From positions 248,001-312,000 of the forward strand of contig NZ_JAMQOP010000005.1 of the NCBI RefSeq assembly GCF_031624495.1: a DNA stretch of 64,000 bases, given 5' to 3'. The DNA comes from Halogeometricum sp. S1BR25-6 (GTDB lineage: Archaea; Halobacteriota; Halobacteria; Halobacteriales; Haloferacaceae). The notes beneath the pieces are model-generated. The model saw nothing but the letters and a program-made list of their open reading frames with translations. It was not told where the DNA came from and did no database searches. Positions 39,953 to 49,297 of this stretch are shown here, one piece after another (within the stretch, counting starts at the first letter, position 1; the number at the start of each line of letters is the position of its first letter). The position numbers and the translations under genes were made by a program.

Positions 39953-42343
39953 TCATCGCCCCACACCGGGATAGTCCAAGACTGTGGAGTCAACGCCGAG
40001 GAGCGAGCGGTCAAGGACGAACTCCCGGGTTGCGAGCGAGGTGTTGAGCCCGAGGTAGGAGTGCCCGCCCAACCGTATCCACGGCGTCAGTCGTACGACC
40101 CGGCCGACGGCGTGAATCGGCGTTTCCGCCCGGACGAGTCGGTCGAGGGCGGTCACCTCCTCGTCGGTGACGTCCGGTCCCACCAGCACCACGAATCCGA
40201 CGGGCGAGTTCACGAGGCGTCCGTACGGCTCGCGGGCGGCCGGTCGTTCGATAGGATCGAGGTCCGCGTGTTCCCAGAGCGCGAGCACTCTCGACAGTTC
40301 CGCCGCGACGGCCGCAGGCGCCAAGGGACCGTCATCCCGTCCGTCGTCGGTCCCCCCGTCCTCGTTACCGCCGCTTTCGCCACCTCCGTTTTCGGCGCTT
40401 CCGTCGTTCTCGCCCGCCTCCCGCACACCGGTGATCGACCCGTCGACCGCCGCGTTCGCGTCAAGGTAGAGTCGGAGCGTCTCCAGTAGACCGCTCGGCG
40501 TCCCCCGCGTCTTAGAGAGCCACGGGGCGTTGACCACGAACGCCCGTCGGACGCGCTCGGGCCACGTCTCGTCAGTCTTGACGCCGACCCACCGGCCGAG
40601 CCACGAGAGCGACTCCGCCGGGACGCCCTCCCGGTCGAGGTAGCGCGTCAAGGTATCGACGTTCGCCTCGACGCTCTCGAAGTCGCTCTCGGGAATCGCG
40701 AGGAAGCGTTCGAGGAACACCGCGCTCTCCTCGTCGGTACGGTACACCGTCGGGAGGTATCGGAGGTACGACTCTCGCGGGAAGGAGGCGCGGAGTTCGC
40801 GGACGCGCGGTGAGACGTACTCGCTCCCGACGAGTTCGAGTTCGATCCACAGGTAACGGCCCGCGGCTTCGAGGAGCGCGTCGGTCGGGTTTGGAGCGGG
40901 CGTGGCCCTCCACGGCACCGCTCGCTCGGCGACGGCGTCGAGCCACCCCTGCGCCCGCGTTCGGAGCCCACTCGCCTGCTCGGGAGACGGAGCCGCGAAC
41001 GACGCGAGTTCCGCGGCATCGTACGCAGCGAGTTGTGAGGTCCAGACGACTCCCGCGTCCCGAAGCCGGCGAGCGTACGTCGGGCCGATACCCGGGACGG
41101 CTTCGACGAACGTCTCGCGGACCGAGGCGTCGTCGGTAGCGCCGTATCGGAGCCGGACCTGTGAACTCGACTCGCGGGTGCCGGAGCCGACGACTCCCTC
41201 GTCGACGTCGAGGGTCACCCGGTGCCACCGCATGCCCGCCACGCCCGAGTCCAAGCGGGTCACGAGGCGTGCCTCGAACCGTCCGGTCGACTCGTCGCGT
41301 CGGTTCCGCGCCCCCGCCTCGACCGCGACTACGTCGTCGGTGTCGCCGTCGACGACGTAGTAGACGCCGCGCCGCTCCGACGCCGAACGACCGGTGAGGA
41401 GCCTCATCGGCCGGATGTCGAGTGAGTCGGCGAGCACCTCCTGATCGCTATCGTCGGTCAGGCGGTAACGGCGCACGCCGCCTCGGGCCGACGCGTCGAC
41501 GACGCCCACGACGCCAAACCGATCGGAGACGACGGAGACGCAGGTGGCTTCGAGCGTGCCCGCCTCGTCGTCAACAGTCACGTCTGATCGGGGGTCGACC
41601 GACTCCCCACCGTCGCTCCCCCGGATGACGTCGAACAATCGAACACGCCACGTCCCGTTCGACCCGGGGTCGTCCGGTCCGTTCGGATCGGCCGAGTCAC
41701 CCGACACGTCCGGGTCGCCGGCGTCTACGGCGTCCAGGACGGCGAGCGTTCCGTCGCCGCCGAACGCGAGATCGCGCGGCGCAGTCAGTCCCTCGATGAC
41801 TCGCTCAGGGGCAGTTCGACCGGACGGGTCGACTCGAACGACGGCACCCGAACCGGGTTCGGCGCCGCGGTCGAGCAGGTAGAGCATCTGGTTCGACGCG
41901 ACGAGGGCGACGGCGGCAGCAGGAATGACACCTTCGACGACGCGAGCAACGAGCGTGCGCCGAGATGCGGCGAAGAGGCGTCCCTCTGATCTGTCTGTGT
42001 CGTCGAGTCCACCGGTTGCGACGTAGAGCGTCCCCTCGTGGACGCACAACGCCCGGGGGGAGGCGAATCCGTCGGCGACGCCGTCGCCGTCGAAGTCGTC
42101 GTAGCGTCGGACGTCGCCGATGCCGGGGTCGTACCGTGTGACCGTCCCGTCCCCTGTCAGGACGTACAGTCTCCCGCACCGGTCGAGTGCGACGTCCGCC
42201 GTCGCGTCATCTCCGGAAGCGTGGATGACCGTTTTGGGACCGAACGTCCGCCGGATGACCACGCCCTCCTCGACCAGTGCGTTCGTGTGCTTCCACTCGT
42301 CCCACTCGCTCGAGGTAGCGGCGCCGACGAATCCGGCCGTCAT
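39953..42343 (-). CDS. Tail protein I-type baseplate component fused to a propeller-like domain
   Basis: A 796-aa protein. Residues 1 to about 380 look like an NHL/SMP-type beta propeller (YVLTGDGTVTRYDPGIG, SPRALCVHEGTLYVATGG, APRDLAFGGDGTLAVLD). Around 411-450 lies a helix-hairpin-helix segment (AVPGIGPTYARRLRDAGVVW). From about 518 the phage tail protein I (gpI/TIGR02242) domain follows: ESYLRYLPTVYRTDEESAVF, then WLGRWVGVKTDETWPERVRR and SKTRGTPSGLLETLRLYLD. This wedge component links the baseplate to fibres. Gene start and the end of the preceding gene overlap by 4 nt. Confidence 0.85.
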   Translation of the reverse strand: MTAGFVGAATSSEWDEWKHTNALVEEGVVIRRTFGPKTVIHASGDDATADVALDRCGRLYVLTGDGTVTRYDPGIGDVRRYDDFDGDGVADGFASPRALCVHEGTLYVATGGLDDTDRSEGRLFAASRRTLVARVVEGVIPAAAVALVASNQMLYLLDRGAEPGSGAVVRVDPSGRTAPERVIEGLTAPRDLAFGGDGTLAVLDAVDAGDPDVSGDSADPNGPDDPGSNGTWRVRLFDVIRGSDGGESVDPRSDVTVDDEAGTLEATCVSVVSDRFGVVGVVDASARGGVRRYRLTDDSDQEVLADSLDIRPMRLLTGRSASERRGVYYVVDGDTDDVVAVEAGARNRRDESTGRFEARLVTRLDSGVAGMRWHRVTLDVDEGVVGSGTRESSSQVRLRYGATDDASVRETFVEAVPGIGPTYARRLRDAGVVWTSQLAAYDAAELASFAAPSPEQASGLRTRAQGWLDAVAERAVPWRATPAPNPTDALLEAAGRYLWIELELVGSEYVSPRVRELRASFPRESYLRYLPTVYRTDEESAVFLERFLAIPESDFESVEANVDTLTRYLDREGVPAESLSWLGRWVGVKTDETWPERVRRAFVVNAPWLSKTRGTPSGLLETLRLYLDANAAVDGSITGVREAGENDGSAENGGGESGGNEDGGTDDGRDDGPLAPAAVAAELSRVLALWEHADLDPIERPAAREPYGRLVNSPVGFVVLVGPDVTDEEVTALDRLVRAETPIHAVGRVVRLTPWIRLGGHSYLGLNTSLATREFVLDRSLLGVDSTVLDYPGVGR

Positions 42344-44400
42344 CGGGGATTCACTCCCGTCGTCTCAGAGCGGAAGCGCACCGAGACGTCGTGTGCCAGC
42401 GGGCGGACCAGCGCCGACTCGTCGACCAGCACGTTCCCCTCTCCGTCGACGCCCGCGTGGCCCGCCGCCCGGACGGAGATACCGATGACCCAGTCGACGC
42501 CCGATACCTCCTTGACCACGCCGTACAGCTCGGATTTGTACACCGGACGACCGAACGGCCATCCCTGGCCCTCGAACCCCGTTAACGGGTCGAGGAAGGC
42601 GTCGAGCGCCGCTACTATCGCTCGCGTGCGGCCCTCAATTGAGTAGCCCGGAACGATTCGCGCTTCGACGGTGACGCCGACGCCGACGTATTTAGGGGCG
42701 GCCACTTCGACGCGGTCGGTAAGGAGTCGATGCCTCCGGAGGTGCCGATCAACCGCCGCGAGCAGACCGACACTCGGCACCGGTTCGACGGACTTCGGGA
42801 GCGTGCTGTGCGGCATCACCGTGACCCGCGTCACGTCGGCCCCGTCGGGACCGGCGCCGGCGAGGACGTGCGTCGCCGCGCGAGCCACCCGGACGCCGGG
42901 TGTGTGTTCGGCGAGGTATCGGTAGTCGTCGGCGGTGACTGCCCGGGAAGGCATCTCGATGTCTGCCTGGAGTCGGTCGACGGCCGCCGCGACGGACTCA
43001 GCGTCCCGACCCCCCGTCGCGGGACCGAGCGGACCCAACAGCGCCCGTCCACGCCACGGAGTGTCGTCGTTCTCGCCCGCGCCGGTTTCGCCTGTCTCGA
43101 CCTCAGCGGTGCCGGATCCATCGGCGTCGAACGCCCACGCGGTCGTTCGCGGGACGTTCCCCGCAGCACCGCCCCCGTGGTGCGAGATTCCGGCGACGAC
43201 TTGGCATCCGACCGGCGGAACCGCTCCGCGGACGTTCGTTCCGAAACGTACCTCGCCGCGGGCGCGATCAAGCACGTAGTGCCTGTCGTCCGGGGCGGAT
43301 GCGTCGAAGTCTCCGACCTCGGTCCACCGCTCGCGCCGTTCGGTGTCTCCCCGTTCGGCGACGAGGTCGATGGTCGCGTCGAGGACCGGCGGATCCGGCA
43401 GCACGTACGTCTGATGGGGAAGCGCGGTCGTCTCAACTGTCCCGTCGGGTTGGTGGAGGACGGTCTCCCGCCGCGTCGCGTCGTGGCGGGCCTCGACGAT
43501 GTTCACCGCCACGCGGTCGATGCGCGGCGGAATCTCGTAGCCGGGGATCGAGACCCGACACCGGATGGCAACAAACCGTTGATCGGAGACGCCCGTCGGC
43601 GCCCAATCGGCCGGCGACCATCCAGCGGGTCGGGCCAGCGTGACCCGGCCGCTCTCGTAGAAGCGCGCGGTTCCGTCGCGGACGACGTCCAGCGGTAGCC
43701 ACGATGCGCCGTCGTCGGTCTCCGCGTGGTACTCCCAGTCGAGTTCTACTGACGGTTCGAAGACGACTTCGCCGACCTCGTGCGTCGAGACCGGCGGGAG
43801 GTCCGTCTCGTCGAGAGAGATCGAGAGATCAAGGCGGGGTGCGACCGCGAACGGGTCGGACGTGAAGCCGAGAGCGAGGCTGCTTCCGCGCTCGGCCGTC
43901 GGACCGAACGCGAGGAAGTGGACGCCGTCCGAGCGGTTCGCCGCGAGATTGTTCGCCGTTCTGCCGGAGTGGTCGGTCTGGACTGCGCCGAGGTCAGCGA
44001 CGATTAGCGTGACCGGAGTCGTCGTCTCGAAGACGAGCGGCTCGTCGGAACCATCGTCCGCGAGGAGACGCTCACCAGACGGAATCTCGACGCCGTCGAG
44101 GGTGTCGGGTAACGGACCGCCGTCGGTACTGCGGACGCGGAGTTCGACCGACGCCGGCACCGGCGGGTCCGGTCTGACGCCGAGCAACCACAGGTACTTC
44201 AGCACGTGGCGTTCGGTCACGCGGTCGAGCCGGTAGCGCGCCGCTTCGGCCACCCACACGAGCGTCTCCAGTAACGTGATGCCGGGGTCGTGGGCGTTGT
44301 GGTCGGTCCACTCCTCCGCGTGGACGGCGATTCGCTTCCGCGCGTCTGTCAGGATGTCGACGTAGCCGCGGTCGTCTAGCTCAGGGACGTCGACGCCCAT
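42340..44400 (-). CDS. Baseplate J-like protein (wedge), shorter copy
   Basis: A 686-aa baseplate J/gp47-family protein. It begins MGVDVPELDDRGYVDILTDA and continues HDPGITLLETLVWVAEAARY, the typical start of TIGR02243-like eCIS wedge proteins. The core carries RGEVRFGTNVRGAVPPVGCQ, GAAGNVPRTT and SRAVTADDYRYLAEHTPGV. A Gly/Ala-rich insert lies between. It corresponds to one of the two wedge proteins (Afp11/Afp12-like) that form the contractile baseplate. It overlaps the previous gene by 1 nt and the next by 4. Confidence 0.88.
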   Translation of the reverse strand: MGVDVPELDDRGYVDILTDARKRIAVHAEEWTDHNAHDPGITLLETLVWVAEAARYRLDRVTERHVLKYLWLLGVRPDPPVPASVELRVRSTDGGPLPDTLDGVEIPSGERLLADDGSDEPLVFETTTPVTLIVADLGAVQTDHSGRTANNLAANRSDGVHFLAFGPTAERGSSLALGFTSDPFAVAPRLDLSISLDETDLPPVSTHEVGEVVFEPSVELDWEYHAETDDGASWLPLDVVRDGTARFYESGRVTLARPAGWSPADWAPTGVSDQRFVAIRCRVSIPGYEIPPRIDRVAVNIVEARHDATRRETVLHQPDGTVETTALPHQTYVLPDPPVLDATIDLVAERGDTERRERWTEVGDFDASAPDDRHYVLDRARGEVRFGTNVRGAVPPVGCQVVAGISHHGGGAAGNVPRTTAWAFDADGSGTAEVETGETGAGENDDTPWRGRALLGPLGPATGGRDAESVAAAVDRLQADIEMPSRAVTADDYRYLAEHTPGVRVARAATHVLAGAGPDGADVTRVTVMPHSTLPKSVEPVPSVGLLAAVDRHLRRHRLLTDRVEVAAPKYVGVGVTVEARIVPGYSIEGRTRAIVAALDAFLDPLTGFEGQGWPFGRPVYKSELYGVVKEVSGVDWVIGISVRAAGHAGVDGEGNVLVDESALVRPLAHDVSVRFRSETTGVNPR

Positions 44401-47400
44401 CAGCGGCCTCCGGTGGCCGTGACATCGTGGGTGCCGCCGAACGCGAGCACGTCAGCCGCTACCGTAGGAAGCGGTTCGCCCTCCGTCACCGTCACGTCGC
44501 GTTCGCTGCCGCGGTACGTCACCGACAGCCGTTCCACGTGATCCACGCCCTCGATGCGTTCGAGCATTGCGTACACCTCCGACAGCGAGGGGAGTTCGCC
44601 GAACCACCAACCGGTCCCGCCCGGGCCGCCAGTGAGCGGGTTGAGGAATGCGCCGATGTGTTCGGTGGCTAACTGTTCGAGCGTCGTGACGCTCGTGATA
44701 TCGGTGCCGACGACTGTCGTCTCGACGGAGACCGTGACGAAGTTCGGCCCGCGGACGAGCAAGCGTTCCCGACCCGGAACGACCAGTGACGCGGGGACGT
44801 GTTCTCGGAGTGTCTCGTGGACCACCCGACGGAGTTCGCGGGACGGCGAGGGTAGCCCTTCGCGCGCGTCAGGGACCACCACCAGCGTGACCCACCCGGG
44901 CGTCGGGTCGCCCGACGGGCCGAGATCCGGGAGGCACTTCGCCCGCGCCACTCGCGGCACTGCGGCCTTTGCGATGCGTTCGAGGTCCGCGGCCGCGACG
45001 GCCCGTCCGCGATCCCGGATCGCTCCTGGTACCCGGTCGAGTACCGCGGCGGTCGACTCTCCGTCCGCTCCGCCGTCGGCGCCGATGGGGTTAACGACGG
45101 CCTCGATCAGCGGCACGCCGCTGGTGAGACCGGTCACCGCCCCCGGAGGGACGTTCCCGGCGATGCCGCCGCCGGTTAGGTACGTCGCTCGGACGTTCTC
45201 CCGCCCCCGCGGAGGGATACGACCGGACACGCCGTCACCGAACCGGACCTCGCCTGCCACGGCGTCGAGGGTGTAGTGGCGATCGGTCGAGTCTGAGGCG
45301 AGAAACGCCGAGACGCGCGTCCATCGGACCCAGAACGCCCGGAGACGGCCGTCGGCGTCAGCAACTGACTCGACGTCCTCGGGACAAGACGCTGCGAGGT
45401 CGGCTCGCTCGCCCGTCGAGAGCGTGGCCGATTCGTCCACCCAGATCGTCTCTTCGAAAACGGGGGAGATACCGGCCGCAAAGGACTGGTTCACTGACCC
45501 GTCGCTCGACCCCAGCACCTCCGCCTCGACGGTCCGGACGTCGCGCGCCCATCCCGTGTTTGAGTGGATACCCTCGAGAGTCGGGGGTGTCGTCGTCCGA
45601 CCGGCGGTCCGGTCGCCGGCGACCAACCGCTCGCCCGTCTGGTCGGGGGTGACGAACCCCTCCGCCGATGCCCCATCGTCGTTCGCTCGACGGGGGTGTC
45701 GGCGGAGGAGCGGTTCGTCCGTGACGGCGAACGCGTCGTCCGTCACCCGCGCGCGGAGCCAGTGCAGTTCGCTCCCGAAGCGCATGGTCGGGACGGTCGG
45801 CGCCTCGAACGTCAGCGAGGTCGTCTCGCGTTCCGTCAGGCCGGCCGTCTGGTCGGTCGACGATACGGGCACCCATCTATCGTGCTCCGGGCTCGCACAC
45901 CGCTCCCAGCGAAGTCTCGGGCGGAACTCGGCGGGGTACTCACGCGCCTCAATGTCGAACAGGATGCTGAGCGGTCCGTCAGTCAACGGGGCGTCGAAGC
46001 CGAGATAGAGCGTCTGGTCGACGTCCGGCAGGCCGGAGAACGGTTGTATCGGTCCGTCGCCTCCGGCCAGGTCGGCGCTGTACTCGAAGCCGTTGTAGGT
46101 GAGGACGTGTGCGGCTGGGGCGCGCGTATTGTAGCTGAGTCGTAGGTCGCCGTATCGGGGTGACGCGCCCGTCGTCTCCGTCTCGACCGTCCCGTTCGAC
46201 TGCGCGTACGTCGTCCGGAGATATCGACCGTCGACGAGGCGGGCGCGAATCCAACGCCCCTCGCGGCCGACGACGCTCGTCGGCGCGAGGTCGGTCGGAA
46301 CGGTGAACCCGACCGTCCCTTCGGTGGTCAGCGCCTCGGTCCCGTCGGTCACGTCCGGGAGTTCTGCCCACCCGACGCCGTCCCAGTACTCCCACGAGAG
46401 CGTCGGCGCTCCGCCCTCGACGCCCCGGTCGGCCGTGTCGTCGCCGTCGGCGTACGTGAACCCGAGAGTGACGCGCTCGCCGCGCTTGGTGAATGCCTCG
46501 TCGGAGGCCACGTAGAACGCGTCCTGCAGATTCGGCGTCGGACCGAGCGGTCGGAACGACGATCCCTCCTCGACGGAGAGCGGTACGACGCCGTAGAGGA
46601 GTCGATCGGGGCGGACGCCGCCGGTGAACACCGTTCCACGCGTCAGGACACGGAACGACGGCTCCGAGACCGACACCGAGAACAGGCCCTCGAATGGCGT
46701 TCCCGGGGGGAGCCGTCCCCTGACCCACTGGCTTTCGACACCGGCGACCGCAACCGGGGTCGGTTCGCCACGCACGGTGAAATCGAGCGTCACCGTCGAC
46801 GGACTGTCCCGAACTGCCGAGCGCGTGTCGGGGTAGTCCAGCGACCGGAACGCATCCGTCGCCGCGGCGCGGTCGTCGTCAGTCGCGTCGATTGGGAGAA
46901 GCGCGTCGAGGACGGCCCGCTCCGTTCGTTGATTCCGGTCGGTCGCCCACTCGCGGAGCGCCGCGGCCACGGCGGTGACGCTGGCGGCCTCCGCGTCGTC
47001 GGTCGCGGTCCGGACGACGTACTCGGGGCGTCGCTCGGCGACGAGGTCGGCGAGACGACGCGCGACCGCCCGGAGCGAGTACCGACACGCACGCGCACTC
47101 GTCTGGAGTTCAAGTGGGTGCCAACCCTCCCGCTCTGTTCCCTCGGCGTCCGTCTCAACGCCGTGGTACTCCCACGTAAGGCAGTCGCGGAACAGCGCCG
47201 GGGACCACCGCGTCGTGAACAGCACCCGGAGGGACGACCCCGGCGCGAGCGTCAGCAGGTCGTCGTCGCCGAGGTAGAGATCGTGTCGTTGTCGGTTCTC
47301 ACCCGTGAACGGGGAGAACGAGTGGTGGGATTCCTCCTCGGAACCGAGGGCCGACGTGTGGTCGTAGACGGCGTCGACGCGCGGCGCGACGCTGAAGACG

Positions 47401-47801
47401 CGTCGGAGTCGCGCGGGCGTCGCCTCGAAGGCGGCATCCGCCTCCACCTCGAACGTTCGCTCGACGCCATCGAGGCCGGTTGCGAGGACGCGCGTCCGCG
47501 GCGGAATCGGGACGTTCGCGGTCGCAGTCGGCGTGACGGCGACGGAGACGGCGAGACGTGACGGTGATGGCGGCGCGCGCTCGAACCCCAACGCGTCCGC
47601 GAAGGCGGCGCGGTGCTTCTCCAGTAGTCTGTCGGCGCGTTCGGCCACGTCGCCGACGAGTTCCGCGTGGAGGCGGAGCAGGGCGGTACCGAACTCCCCT
47701 TCGGCACTCTCCCACTCCGGGACGTACTGCGGCGCCCGCGTGAACGCCGCTTCGAGGAACTCGTCCCGGTCGCGTCCGTCGAGTATCGGGTCTGATGACA
47801 C
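44400..47801 (-). CDS. Baseplate J-like protein (wedge), large copy
   Basis: An 1133-aa protein of the putative baseplate assembly family. The start (DRDEFLEAAFTRAPQYVPEW, then GTALLRLHAELVGDVAERAD) and the core (VAGEVRFGDGVSGRIPPRGR, GGIAGNVPPGAVTGL, GRAVAAADLERIAKAAVP) are typical. Several Ig-like or beta modules between them enlarge the protein, and may face outward on the baseplate. It lies 6 nt after the gp25 gene and overlaps the second wedge gene by 1 nt, so the three are probably cotranslated. Confidence 0.88.
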   Translation of the reverse strand: MSSDPILDGRDRDEFLEAAFTRAPQYVPEWESAEGEFGTALLRLHAELVGDVAERADRLLEKHRAAFADALGFERAPPSPSRLAVSVAVTPTATANVPIPPRTRVLATGLDGVERTFEVEADAAFEATPARLRRVFSVAPRVDAVYDHTSALGSEEESHHSFSPFTGENRQRHDLYLGDDDLLTLAPGSSLRVLFTTRWSPALFRDCLTWEYHGVETDAEGTEREGWHPLELQTSARACRYSLRAVARRLADLVAERRPEYVVRTATDDAEAASVTAVAAALREWATDRNQRTERAVLDALLPIDATDDDRAAATDAFRSLDYPDTRSAVRDSPSTVTLDFTVRGEPTPVAVAGVESQWVRGRLPPGTPFEGLFSVSVSEPSFRVLTRGTVFTGGVRPDRLLYGVVPLSVEEGSSFRPLGPTPNLQDAFYVASDEAFTKRGERVTLGFTYADGDDTADRGVEGGAPTLSWEYWDGVGWAELPDVTDGTEALTTEGTVGFTVPTDLAPTSVVGREGRWIRARLVDGRYLRTTYAQSNGTVETETTGASPRYGDLRLSYNTRAPAAHVLTYNGFEYSADLAGGDGPIQPFSGLPDVDQTLYLGFDAPLTDGPLSILFDIEAREYPAEFRPRLRWERCASPEHDRWVPVSSTDQTAGLTERETTSLTFEAPTVPTMRFGSELHWLRARVTDDAFAVTDEPLLRRHPRRANDDGASAEGFVTPDQTGERLVAGDRTAGRTTTPPTLEGIHSNTGWARDVRTVEAEVLGSSDGSVNQSFAAGISPVFEETIWVDESATLSTGERADLAASCPEDVESVADADGRLRAFWVRWTRVSAFLASDSTDRHYTLDAVAGEVRFGDGVSGRIPPRGRENVRATYLTGGGIAGNVPPGAVTGLTSGVPLIEAVVNPIGADGGADGESTAAVLDRVPGAIRDRGRAVAAADLERIAKAAVPRVARAKCLPDLGPSGDPTPGWVTLVVVPDAREGLPSPSRELRRVVHETLREHVPASLVVPGRERLLVRGPNFVTVSVETTVVGTDITSVTTLEQLATEHIGAFLNPLTGGPGGTGWWFGELPSLSEVYAMLERIEGVDHVERLSVTYRGSERDVTVTEGEPLPTVAADVLAFGGTHDVTATGGR

Positions 47802-47807
47802 GCCTTC

Positions 47808-48197
47808 TCACCCCTCGACGTAGAACGGGTAGACCAGGTTTCGGCGCGCGTTGCTGCTCCGGATTCGGTAGTCGATGGAGACGAGGAGGCGGCCGGCGTC
47901 CAAGTCGGCCGCGGACGTCTCAACCCGTTCGACCTCGATCCGCGGCTCCCAGCGGGCGAGCGCCTTCTCAACGCTCGCGGATATCAGCGTGCGCGTCGTC
48001 GTGTCGACGACGGCGAAGGCGTAGTTATGGATGTCGCAGCCGAACTCCGGTCGCATCACGCGCTCGCCTTTTGCGGTGCCGAGGAGTATCCTGATCGACT
48101 GTTCGACGTCCGCTTCGCCCGTCGCGGTGGCGACCGCACTCCGGTCGTCCGTCCGCACGGGGAAGCTCCATCCCGTCCCGAGAAACGTTTTTGTCAT
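47808..48197 (-). CDS. GPW/gp25 family baseplate protein
   Basis: A 129-aa gp25-type wedge protein. Signatures: GTGWSFPVRTDDRSAVATAT, E-A-D-V-E-Q-S-I-R-I-L-L-G-T, G-E-R-V-M-R-P-E-F-G-C-D and the C-terminal LLVSIDYRIRSSNARRNLVY. In contractile machines this protein seeds sheath polymerisation at the baseplate. The order PAAR, gp25, two wedge genes is the standard eCIS order. Confidence 0.93.
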   Translation of the reverse strand: MTKTFLGTGWSFPVRTDDRSAVATATGEADVEQSIRILLGTAKGERVMRPEFGCDIHNYAFAVVDTTTRTLISASVEKALARWEPRIEVERVETSAADLDAGRLLVSIDYRIRSSNARRNLVYPFYVEG

Positions 48198-48262
48198 TGT
48201 CTTGTCGTGGTTTGTTTGCTGTAGTTGTTCGCACGTCGCTCAACGATCCTCGCGGCGCCGGA

Positions 48263-48553
48263 CTAGCCGATGAGGACCGTCGGATAGCCGAGGGCGATGG
48301 AGTTCGGCGGTCCCGTCTCCGTAATAAGGTCACCCTGTCGGGCGGCCGGAAGGCCGTTGACGAACACGGTCGCGCTCCCCATCGCCACGGGGCCACCGAC
48401 GTGCGGGACGGTCCCGGTGATGAGCGGGCAGACGTGGACGTCCGCCCCCACACGCCACGCCGGCAGTCCGCCGATGAACACGTTCGGACTGCCAACGCCG
48501 GTGAGCGGCGTTCCGTGCGCCGTCTGGTCGGTCACGCGTGCTGCGGGTGGCAC
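48263..48553 (-). CDS. PAAR-type spike tip protein
   Basis: A 96-aa protein with the PAAR/DUF4150-like pattern: MPPAARVTDQTAHGTPLTGV, then GSPNVFIGGLPAWRVGADVH-V-C-P and GSATVFVNGLPAARQGDLIT. The metal-binding His/Cys ligands are likely His13, His40 and Cys42 plus a later one. It caps the spike and pierces the target membrane. It shares the interval between spike and gp25 genes with no fused effector. Confidence 0.92.
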   Translation of the reverse strand: MPPAARVTDQTAHGTPLTGVGSPNVFIGGLPAWRVGADVHVCPLITGTVPHVGGPVAMGSATVFVNGLPAARQGDLITETGPPNSIALGYPTVLIG

Positions 48554-48583
48554 GTCAGCGCACCTCCGCGGTAGTCACGCGAG

Positions 48584-49297
48584 TCAATTTATCATCACCA
48601 TCGCCCCCTTGAGTGTGAGGATGCCACCAGCCTCGACCGTGACGTTGCCGTCGCCGGAGAATTCAAGCATCGGTGCGCTCACCCGCAGCGTCGCGGCGGC
48701 GGACACCTCGACGGCGCCCGAAACGGCGTCGAGGACGACGCGGTTCGAGCCGGTCTTGTCCGTTATCGTGATCGACTCGCCTCCGGGCGTGTCGTCCAAC
48801 GTCACGGCGTGCCCGCCGGTCGTCGTCAGTTCGACTGTTGCGGCCCCCTCGGCGTCGTCAAGGACGAGACGGTGCCCGCCGCCGGTCGTCAGTTCTACCC
48901 GCGATTTCCCCTCGGCGTCATCGAAGACGAGTTCGTGGCCGCTCCGAGAGCGGACAACCCGCACGTCGTTCGTCTCGCTCGCGTTGTCCTCCGGCGGTTT
49001 GTCCCGTCCGTTCCAGAGCGCACCCAGCACGTACGGGTAGTGGATGTCGCCGTCCTCGAAGGCGACGAGCACCTCGTCGTCGACTTCGGGGAGGAAGTAC
49101 GTCCCCCGATCCGGCCCGGCCATCGGGACGGCGAGTCGCGCCCAGTAGCTCTCGTCGTCGGCGTCCCGCCACGGGTACGTCACCTTGACGCGTCCGAGAC
49201 TCTCGGGGTCGACGTTGTCGGTGACAATGGCGGCGGCCACGCCGCGGACGACAGATCGTTCCTCCCCCTCGCCGCCGAACAGGTCTCTCGGGGTCAT
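48584..49297 (-). CDS. Spike protein (baseplate V/VgrG gp5-like)
   Basis: A 237-aa protein. An OB-fold start (VAAAIVTDNVDPESLGRVKV, then YWARLAVPMAGPDRGTYFLP and DEVLVAFEDGDIHYPYVLGA) is followed by a repetitive beta-helix-like end with repeats of V-E-L-T-T-G-G-H-R-L-V-L-D-D-A. This corresponds to the trimeric needle beneath the tube. Its ATG overlaps the stop of the hub gene by 4 nt, so hub and spike, fused in VgrG proteins, are separate here. Confidence 0.92.
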   Translation of the reverse strand: MTPRDLFGGEGEERSVVRGVAAAIVTDNVDPESLGRVKVTYPWRDADDESYWARLAVPMAGPDRGTYFLPEVDDEVLVAFEDGDIHYPYVLGALWNGRDKPPEDNASETNDVRVVRSRSGHELVFDDAEGKSRVELTTGGGHRLVLDDAEGAATVELTTTGGHAVTLDDTPGGESITITDKTGSNRVVLDAVSGAVEVSAAATLRVSAPMLEFSGDGNVTVEAGGILTLKGAMVMIN

